From assembly GCA_965220955.1 (NCBI GenBank), contig CBDCRK010000015.1, positions 310,001-374,000 of the forward strand: a DNA stretch of 64,000 nucleotides, given 5' to 3'. Below the pieces are notes generated by a model. The model did not search any database. It saw only the letters and a program-made list of their open reading frames with translations, and was not told the origin of the DNA. Below, piece after piece: positions 59,301-64,000 of this stretch (positions are counted from its first letter, which is position 1; each line of letters starts with the position of its first letter). The stretch is from CBDCRK01 sp965220955 (lineage in GTDB: Bacteria; Desulfobacterota; Binatia; Bin18; CBDCRK01). The translations under genes were made by a program, and so were the position numbers.

Positions 59301-59946
59301 ATCCAAGGAAGGGATTGCCGGCTCGCGCGTCGGCGCCGCTGATGATGCGGAACGGCAGGCGAAACAGGATGCGCATTTCCCGCTCCCAGTTGCCGACCAG
59401 ACCAGCCGGCGGCACAATGAGCACGCGACGGATGAGCCGGCGGGACAGCATCTCGCACACGTACAGGCCCGTCATGATCGTCTTACCAGCGCCCGCGTCG
59501 TCAGCCAGCAAAAATCGCAGGGGGGCCTGTTGCAGCATCTGCTCGTACACAGCAATGCGTTGATGCGGTAGCGGGTCGATCAACGACGTTTCCGTTGCGA
59601 ACGCCGGATTGAAGAGATGACCATAGGCAAGGCGATGCGCCTCGGCGACGGCCGAGACAGCGTTCGGGTCGGCAGAAAAGTCCATGCTCGGCGGAGAGGT
59701 TGGCTCCTCGTCAGGAACAGCTTGCACGCCCTCAATCCTTTCCCTTGACTGCTTCTCAAGCTCGATGACGCGCCGCCAAGCCAGTTTGTTGGGACGAGAC
59801 TGTCCGTTTTCCCACCGATTGACTGAGGCATAGGAAACACCAATGAGATCTGCGAACTGCGCTTGCGTCAGCCCCCTGGCACCTCGGGAGTTCTTGATCC
59901 TCTGCGGATAGTCGTTTGGTAGCTCGGCTGAAGTGACGAATGACAT
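56341..59946 (-). CDS. XRE-HTH/SNF2-type helicase/DUF3883 protein (1201 aa)
   Basis: Residues 15-65 are an XRE helix-turn-helix (RGLTQAQFADLIGVSYASVN with WENGQSRPN). A SNF2-like helicase follows: LLADDAGAGKTIM (Walker A, about 147-159), VVFDEAHKLS (DEAH) and LLTATPHMG, and a helicase C half with IVFTEHRDTAEFLV, VATDAAGEGINLQ and RMGRIHRYGQ. The last 150 residues are a DUF3883 nuclease-like domain (AIEVKGRASSG). It is the helicase of the Hma-like trio and the first gene of the operon. The HTH fusion suggests self-regulation or site recognition. Intact. Confidence 0.9.
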   Translation of the reverse strand: MSFVTSAELPNDYPQRIKNSRGARGLTQAQFADLIGVSYASVNRWENGQSRPNKLAWRRVIELEKQSRERIEGVQAVPDEEPTSPPSMDFSADPNAVSAVAEAHRLAYGHLFNPAFATETSLIDPLPHQRIAVYEQMLQQAPLRFLLADDAGAGKTIMTGLYVCEMLSRRLIRRVLIVPPAGLVGNWEREMRILFRLPFRIISGADARAGNPFLGSESNLVIVSIDTLAGERMFSHLKDRQTDAYDLVVFDEAHKLSADRQPDFRIRKTDRYKLAEAIAGAGSDGDSWSLHWSAQHLLLLTATPHMGKDDPYYFLWRLLLPDTLSTGNAFDTFPRESRRRHFIRRTKEEMVHFDGSPLYPQRNCDTLSYDLSQGRESEQELYNETTEYIRYYYNRAGVLNRSAARLAMSVFQRRLASSTYALMRSFERRKEKLEGLIDDIRNGRLTEEQLARHQRRLDDLDDAFETRTADEDAVSEDDVEQHEEFENKVLGGTVAVNLSELEAERLKVEVLLDRARNRLEAGEESKFEKLREVLRDPKYINEKIIVFTEHRDTAEFLVRRLEGLGFTGRVALIHGGLPYQERERLVEFFRRPVTEGGASYLVATDAAGEGINLQFCWLMVNYDIPWNPARLEQRMGRIHRYGQEHDPVVIVNLVAGGTREGRVLKTLLDKLEAMRRQLQSDKVFDVVGRLFKGLSMRDYLEQAVIGDANTAAERLDGNLTEEQVRALEQKERVLFGEGGDVRRRLAHLNNEAEQENYRRLLPGYVRRFVEKAAPLLDLRIEGDLEETFVLVPNRPRVADALLSALEVYSEEVRDRLTVYKPTNRENAVWLHPGEPVFDCISASILGRFGRDGLSGAVFIDPYATEAYLFHIALVSVEQYGQANTGATDLLDNRGDGETAPKLLESRLVGLRQSSDGAVEESPVERLLLLRGVKGFTPSRVPLATRARVMAFVAENFAREEVMEHLAQVHRQRRLDDLPTRMEFVNRGFDFQTAELAAARSRLTEKARAGNRYANAQLTKVKERQRSLTASRTRRLAELQAEADHIRAGEVEFLVHALVVPAQGPEEVERYNAEVEAIAVQVATAYEERFDADVTDVSRPELARRAGLTDWPGFDLRSRRPAEERAIEVKGRASSGNVEMSENEWARACNLRNEYWLYVVFDCATPHPRLVRVCDPFAKLLVRSRESFAYTITPSAVIEAAE

Positions 59947-59950
59947 ATTT

Positions 59951-59969
59951 ATATATATGTCTTATATAT
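59951..59969. promoter_or_regulatory. AT-rich inverted repeat before the helicase gene
   Basis: ATATATA and TATATAT arms around AGACA, ending about 5 bp upstream of ATG 59946. No Shine-Dalgarno site is visible. A second palindrome AGCATATGCT lies some 70 bp further up. Candidate operator for the helicase's own XRE domain and core promoter region. Confidence 0.35.
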
Positions 59970-60166
59970 CAGTACACCGTAGTATACTCCATGATTGCGT
60001 GCATAACAACATCATATATAGCATATGCTATTTAAGACGTACCGAGCCAACAAAAGAGGCCGATTCTCGAGCCGAACTACAAGCCGGCAGCTCCACTTTA
60101 TAGCGGTTTGCCTTTGAGTGGACATCAGAATTTGAGCAAGGTTGTGCTTTCCTATCACCACAAAGC

Positions 60167-60254
60167 GTAGGGGCGAATCTCGTATTCGCCGATCCGCCCG
60201 CGACCCTCCACAGTGGGCGATCACGTCGGGCAGGATGCCCGCGAGCGCCCCTAC
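60167..60254. mobile_element. 88-bp MITE-like palindromic element
   Basis: Terminal inverted repeats GTAGGGGCG (60167-60175) and CGCCCCTAC (60246-60254) enclose nested palindromes, GGCGAAT-CTCGT-ATTCGCC among them. This type of GTAGGGGCG element is scattered in many bacterial genomes. The rest of 59947-60386 has no supported gene. Confidence 0.7.
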
Positions 60255-60386
60255 AAAACAGGGAGCGGGATCATCAACAGAGGCCTACCTAAATGAAAGA
60301 TGCTATAATTACCGTGGGCGTTATTCCGGCCAGCAGCCGGATACACGTTAGCGCTGTTTGATGCGAGTTGTCTCGACTGTGTAGAC

Positions 60387-60557
60387 TCAGGTGAGTTCCC
60401 AGGTGCCATTCACCGCGGCCAGTACCAGCACGCGGAGGTAAAGGCTGCGACCGCCTGGGTGTAAGCCCTCCAGCCGGTCGATGGCGGGGAGTCGATTTTT
60501 GGGATCGTCGAAGGCAAGAATTTCCCCCGTACCAAGCAACACAGGGTAGTTCTCGTA
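60387..60557 (-). pseudogene. C-terminal remnant of gamma-glutamylcyclotransferase-like gene
   Basis: An open stretch of 56 codons ends in TGA at 60387 and reads YENYPVLLGTGEILAFDDPK, then NRLPAIDRLEGLHPGGRSLY and VLVLAAVNGTWEL. The LPAIDRLEG block with the acidic catalytic-side residue is typical of the GGCT/AIG2 fold. The N-terminal YGTL nucleotide-loop part is absent, with a stop right upstream. Remnant near the island's right end. Confidence 0.6.
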
Positions 60558-60619
60558 CTATTGTGCCCTTTGCTCAAAGAACTAGCAAAGTTTTGGCAGA
60601 GTCAAAGAAGGCTTATTGA

Positions 60620-60653
60620 TAAACAATGTTCTGCTTATCTCTTAAGTACTTGA
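60620..60653. repeat. Conserved tRNA 3'-flank motif, copy 2
   Basis: TAAACAATGTT-C-TGC, eight variable bases, TAAGTAC-T-TGA, matching 33781-33814 without gaps (25 of 34). AACA-A-TGTT is a small palindrome. It lies just inside the island, next to the att copy. Confidence 0.6.
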
Positions 60654-60688
60654 TTTTATAATGCCGAGAGCGAGACTCGAACTCGCAC
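60653..60688. repeat. Attachment-site repeat within tRNA-Leu
   Basis: Partner of 43309-43344 (34 of 36 identical). It covers the tRNA-Leu T-arm and acceptor 3' strand plus nine bases of downstream flank, and preserves the intact tRNA. Confidence 0.8.
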
Positions 60689-60746
60689 GGGTTTTTGGCC
60701 CGGAGGATTTTGAGTCCTCTGCGTCTACCAATTCCGCCATCTCGGC
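60662..60746 (-). tRNA. tRNA-Leu (anticodon CAA)
   Basis: An 85-nt type II tRNA on the minus strand. Acceptor GCCGAGA/TCTCGGC with discriminator A, anticodon stem GAGGA/TCCTC with loop CTCAAAA (anticodon CAA, reading TTG), long variable arm CGGGCC-AAAAA-CCCG, T-arm GCGAG-TTCGAGT-CTCGC. CCA not encoded. Confidence 0.95.
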
Positions 60747-60758
60747 CCATAAGTAAGA

Positions 60759-61040
60759 TCAATGGGTTAGAGTGGGTTGTTCCTCCTGAAGAGGGGTGAC
60801 TGTCATTGTTTGCGCTGACAACCGTTTACTAAGCTTGTGAGCAGCCTCGCTTAAGTCCCCCTCACTTACAATGTTATAGCGATCAAAGACATCTCTGGTC
60901 TTATGCCCGCTGATCCACATGGCCACTCTTTCCGGAATGCCTGCCCTTACCATGTTCCTCACGGCCGTTCTCCGAAAGTCATAGGGAATTTTACCCATAA
61001 GACCGGCTTCCTGGCAAGCCCGTTCCCATTTTCAAAGGAT
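60759..61040 (-). pseudogene. C-terminal fragment of a tyrosine recombinase
   Basis: The open frame reads WERACQEAGLMGKIPYDFRR, TAVRNMVRAGIPERVAMWIS, GHKTRDVFDRYNIVSEGDL and a Gln/Thr tail, ending 12 bp before tRNA-Leu. The second Arg, the His and the Tyr nucleophile are seen; everything before is missing beyond a TGA near 61040. It is closely related to the recombinase fragment next to tRNA-Arg (33888). The short ORF from ATG 60998 covers only part. Confidence 0.75.
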
Positions 61041-61144
61041 TTTGAAAATTCCTATGGCGGTTTTGGGTCTTCTGTTTAATTTGCCCCAACCCTGATGTAC
61101 GAACTCCGCTATCCGTGCTATCTCGTTGCCGTAGGAGGATGAGT

Positions 61145-61594
61145 ATGGCCAAACCCGGTCGCATTCCAGCCCAAGATTACGCCGATATTCAAAATCTGTA
61201 CGCCTATTACAATCTGTGCACCGATGCCGGTGATGCCGAGGGCTACGCGGCTTGCTTTACGCGCGATGGAGAGCTGTCGGTTCCCGCCTTGGACATGCAG
61301 GTCAAAGGCCACGATAATCTTCGCACCTTCAAACTGCGAGAGAAAGCGCAGCGCGGTGGGCGCTACCGGCGACATTGGAATAGCGGGCTCTACCTGGAAC
61401 CGATCGACGCCCACACCATCCGAGGCCGCTGCTACCTTCATGCCTACAACGGCGAGCCGCAACACCACCCGGAACTCGCCGACGTCGGTGTCTATGAGGA
61501 CACGCTCATCAAAGAAGACGGCGAGTGGCGCTTCGCCAAGCGCATCGTCACAATGGATGCCAGCCGTTTTACCCCCCCTCCGCCAGACGCCTAA
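61145..61594 (+). CDS. SnoaL-like polyketide-cyclase-fold protein (149 aa)
   Basis: ATG 61145, with GGAGG seven bases before it; ATG 61139 overlaps the site. ADIQNLYAYYNLCTDAGDAE, GYAACFTRDGEL and the later strands (GRCYLHAYNGE, WRFAKRIVTMDAS) are typical of the SnoaL_4/NTF2-like family. Probably a small-molecule isomerase, hydroxylase-like or binding protein. Stop and the amidase ribosome site (AAGGAG) overlap closely, so the two are one operon. Confidence 0.83.
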   Translation: MAKPGRIPAQDYADIQNLYAYYNLCTDAGDAEGYAACFTRDGELSVPALDMQVKGHDNLRTFKLREKAQRGGRYRRHWNSGLYLEPIDAHTIRGRCYLHAYNGEPQHHPELADVGVYEDTLIKEDGEWRFAKRIVTMDASRFTPPPPDA

Positions 61595-61604
61595 GGAGTT
61601 GAGC

Positions 61605-63086
61605 ATGTACGAGGATCTAAGGGAAATGTCCGCTGGTGAATTGGCGGCGGCCATTGCTGCGCGTCAGCTCAGCGCCTCTGAGGCCGTGCAAGCCATGTTG
61701 GCGCAGATAGAGAGGTACAACCCAACCCTGAACGCCATTTGTACGCTTAATGAGCAAGCCAGGGCCGACGCTGAGGCGATCGATCGTCGTCTGGCGTCTG
61801 GCGAGCCAGCGCGTGCGCTCGAAGGCGTGCCGTTTGTGGTCAAGGACAATATCTTCACCAAGGGGCTGCGCACAACGTTCGGGTCCAAGTTGCTTGAGCA
61901 TGAGGTGCCGGAGGAAGACTCCATCTGCGTTGAGCGGCTCAGAGCCGCCGGGGGTGTCTTAATTGGCAAGACCAATACGCCGGAGTTTGCCCATGATGTC
62001 AACACGACCAACGCGGTGTTCGGGACAACGCGCAATCCCTGGCAGGTGAACTGCACGGCTGGCGGCTCAAGCGGCGGCACCGGGTCTGCCCTGGCCGCGC
62101 GCATGGCCCCAATTGGCCTGGGCACGGACCTGGGAGGGTCGATTCGCATTCCCTGCGCCTTCAATGGCCTGAGCGGCATTCGGCCCGCTCCCGGACGAGT
62201 CGCCTTTTATCCCACCGAGTTCGGCTGGGATACTTTGGTGGCGCACGTGCAGGGACCCATGGCCCGCTGCGTTGCCGACGTGGGCCTGATGTTGAGCATT
62301 GTGGCCGGGCCGGATGATCGTGACCCAATGTCGTTGCCCGAGCAAGGACTCGATTTCGCGAAGGCGGCACGCGAGGTTAAGGCCTTGAGGGGTAAGCGGG
62401 TCGCCTTCAGTATCGATCTCAAGGGATTGGTGCCGGTGGAGCCGGAAGTTGAAGTGCTGACGCGCCAGGCGGCACAACAGTTTGAGGCCCTGGGCTGTGA
62501 GGTGAGGGAAGACTTTTTCGACACGTCGATGTTGAGAGAGATTATACACGGTACTCGTGGTTTCGGCATGATTGGCCGCTACGCCGAGCGCTATGATCGC
62601 CATAAAGATCAGATGACGCCCCCGCTTTTGACACAAATTGAGGCAGCCTTCACGCTCGATGTACGCGACGTGACCCGGTCGGAGCGGCTGCGTACGGAGT
62701 ATTGGCAGCAGGTGCGCCGTTTTCTTGCCCGGTACGACTACATCCTCACGCCAGCGTGCGGCGCGCCCGCGTTTCGCCTGGACCAGCCCTTGCCCACTGA
62801 GGTCGGTGGCCGCCAGGTCGAGCGGTATTATGACATCTTTCTGACCACCTACGCGTTCTCAGTCACGGGTCTACCGGCGATGGCGGTGCCCTGTGGCTTT
62901 ACCCAAGCGGGTCTGCCGGTGGGATTGCAAATCGTTGGGCCGCGACTGCGCGAAGACCTGGTGTTGCAAGCAGCGGCGGCCTATGCCGCGGCTTGTCCGC
63001 AGCATTTTGGCCGGCCGGAGATTGACTTGACGGTGGCGGTGCCTTTGGATGACGTGTTCTCGAGTCCGGGTTTTGTGGTACGTTGA
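61605..63086 (+). CDS. Amidase signature family enzyme (493 aa)
   Basis: ATG 61605 lies five bases after AAGGAGTTG. Triad positions: Lys in FVVKDNIF, cis-Ser in TAGGSSGGTGS, nucleophile in DLGGSIRIPCA. MAVPCGFTQAGLPVGLQIVG near the end is the conserved family tail. Similar in kind to the amidase at 16686-18128 but clearly distinct. It may act together with the SnoaL-like protein 10 bp upstream and the monooxygenase on the other side in breaking down an amide or ester compound. Confidence 0.92.
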   Translation: MYEDLREMSAGELAAAIAARQLSASEAVQAMLAQIERYNPTLNAICTLNEQARADAEAIDRRLASGEPARALEGVPFVVKDNIFTKGLRTTFGSKLLEHEVPEEDSICVERLRAAGGVLIGKTNTPEFAHDVNTTNAVFGTTRNPWQVNCTAGGSSGGTGSALAARMAPIGLGTDLGGSIRIPCAFNGLSGIRPAPGRVAFYPTEFGWDTLVAHVQGPMARCVADVGLMLSIVAGPDDRDPMSLPEQGLDFAKAAREVKALRGKRVAFSIDLKGLVPVEPEVEVLTRQAAQQFEALGCEVREDFFDTSMLREIIHGTRGFGMIGRYAERYDRHKDQMTPPLLTQIEAAFTLDVRDVTRSERLRTEYWQQVRRFLARYDYILTPACGAPAFRLDQPLPTEVGGRQVERYYDIFLTTYAFSVTGLPAMAVPCGFTQAGLPVGLQIVGPRLREDLVLQAAAAYAAACPQHFGRPEIDLTVAVPLDDVFSSPGFVVR

Positions 63087-63676
63087 AGGATCGGGCCGCC
63101 TCAGCCGTTGAGAGAAATTCGGCAACAGTATCCGTTGCTTCGGCAGCAGTATCCGTTGCTAAGGGATGCCCAGATTGGGCTTGCAATAGTAAACGCACAA
63201 TTTCCAACGGACTGCCCTGCCTACAATCCTGCGCTTAGCGGAGGAACAGCACCTTCCTATTCCGACAGGGCCTCAGCGGCTTCACAATGGAGGCGAAAAA
63301 GCTCTGGCATCGTCTTCGGGGATGCTGCCGACCAATAACACGGAACCCGACATGCGTGATTTCGCCATGAGTCCTTCCTCCTTAGCCCGCGGCTACCGCC
63401 CAGCGACCTCAGGCTAGACAGCGGAGAGCGTTCTCACGGTTGCGTAGGGAGATGATAGGGATGGCACAACAGGTTTGGACCGGCTCTTTCGGACCCTGTG
63501 AGCACGGCTGGCATGAGCCGCTTTGAGGATGAGGAGAAAGGGCGCGGAATTCATCATAGTCCGGAGCGGTCGCTCCGGACTATGGCCGGATATAGGCCTG
63601 CAACCTGGACCTGTTTTTCTATTCTCTCGCTCTTCCTTACTGCAAACGGGCTAGGTCCCTATATGCTCTCCTAGAC
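63087..63676. other. Intergenic region with tandem repeat
   Basis: 590 bp between converging genes. CAGTATCCGTTGCT is repeated at 63126-63139 and 63147-63160 (period 21). Open frames here lack ribosome sites and family resemblance. The stem-loop at 63555-63584 is listed separately. Confidence 0.4.
63555..63584. terminator. Perfect 14-bp stem-loop between convergent genes
   Basis: CATAGTCCGGAGCG and CGCTCCGGACTATG are perfect inverted copies with a GT centre. A candidate two-way terminator for the amidase and the monooxygenase transcripts. No T-run follows on either strand, so it could equally be a REP-like palindrome. Confidence 0.4.
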
Positions 63677-64000
63677 CTACCCAACGATGAGACCTTCGAA
63701 ATCACCCTGTTCGCGCCAGCGGGCGAGCATTTCGTAAAAAGGCACCGCGCCATCGGGGTATGAGGTCTCGATGAAACCCTGCCCCTCGTTTTTCCCCTCT
63801 CCGTTGTAGTACCCCGGAGTGCAGGTATTTTGGTATTCGGTCATGACGGTCGGTCTGGTCACCACCTTCACCCACTCAGCCTCGGCCTCGGGGGTGGGCT
63901 CCACTGACTTTGCTTCGCGAGCGCCCACCTGCGTGATGACATGGGCGATGTGGATGGCCTGCCCGTTCAGCATATAGGTGAAGTTCGGTGCAAGGCCGGT
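63677..64000 (-). CDS. Flavin-containing/Baeyer-Villiger monooxygenase, C-terminus (partial)
   Basis: The last 107 codons of a gene that begins outside the window. TGLAPNFTYMLNGQAIHIAH and VITQVGAREAKSVEPTPEAE, then WVKVV and TEYQNTCTPGYYNGEGKNEG and DGAVPFYEMLARWREQGDFEG match the end of class B flavin monooxygenases (phenylacetone/cyclohexanone monooxygenase group). These insert oxygen next to a ketone with NADPH and FAD. The nucleotide-binding motifs are not in view. Confidence 0.83.
   Translation of the reverse strand, partial: TGLAPNFTYMLNGQAIHIAHVITQVGAREAKSVEPTPEAEAEWVKVVTRPTVMTEYQNTCTPGYYNGEGKNEGQGFIETSYPDGAVPFYEMLARWREQGDFEGLIVG

Overview
The window looks like a bacterial genome fragment, probably from an uncultured lineage. 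Shine-Dalgarno sites, overlapping genes, three tRNA genes and dense operons support this. Gene content (CoA-transferase, lipid-transfer thiolase with DUF35 partner, D-aminoacylase-like amidohydrolases, amidases, metal-dependent amidohydrolase, SnoaL-like proteins) recalls Tectomicrobia/Entotheonella-type or deltaproteobacterial metagenome bins. No rRNA or marker gene is present, so the taxonomic guess is weak.

Region 1 (1-12 kb) holds a Fur-box-preceded Com-like zinc-ribbon gene, VanZ, tiny membrane/secreted proteins, tRNA-Ser(GCT) and a PDZ protein. Its core is a seven-gene minus-strand phospho-signalling operon (11.7 to 2.8 kb): small acidic protein, cytosolic VWA, zinc-ribbon/FHA, zinc-ribbon/pseudokinase/PP2C (split by a frameshift at a G5 run), a membrane Ser/Thr kinase with a large extracytoplasmic part, a multi-TM protein with FHA tail, and a secreted/anchored VWA-FHA protein. 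It resembles the VWA + kinase + PP2C phosphorylation triads known from TerY-type systems, but with FHA modules and a sensor-like kinase.

Region 2 (12-43 kb) is a loose collection of catabolic genes: enoyl-CoA hydratase, thiolase, family III CoA-transferase, amidase, amidohydrolases, NHL protein, M18 aminopeptidase, epimerase, aldo-keto reductase, thiolase/DUF35 pair, lectin-like exported protein, GST and glutathione-dependent formaldehyde dehydrogenase. A tight plus-strand cluster (36.1-41.1 kb) pairs a TcuA-like FAD dehydrogenase with an isocitrate-lyase-superfamily lyase and an MmgE/PrpD hydratase. Several gene corpses lie between (LCMT-type methyltransferase, helicase C-terminus, alpha/beta hydrolase, antitoxin). 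At 33.8 kb a tyrosine-recombinase fragment fused to a piece of alpha/beta hydrolase runs straight into tRNA-Arg(ACG).

Region 3 (43.3-60.7 kb) is a genomic island bounded by a 36-bp near-identical direct repeat (34/36) that copies the 3' end of tRNA-Leu(CAA). It carries one long minus-strand defence operon of the helicase-methylase-ATPase (Hma-like) type: XRE-HTH/SNF2 helicase/DUF3883, DUF1156 adenine methylase and DUF499 ATPase. Embedded between these are a retropepsin-like protease, DUF262, a HEPN protein, DUF2806, a YgiT-type protein, an SMC-like ATPase with a TOPRIM partner, and a DUF433 toxin-antitoxin module sitting inside a partial duplication of the DUF499 gene. The 53.2-56.3 kb part has at least seven frameshifts and the methylase is broken by a palindromic insertion. 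Either the system is decaying or this stretch has indel errors.

Region 4 (60.7-64 kb) has a second recombinase remnant next to tRNA-Leu, a SnoaL-like protein, an amidase and the 3' end of a flavin monooxygenase gene.
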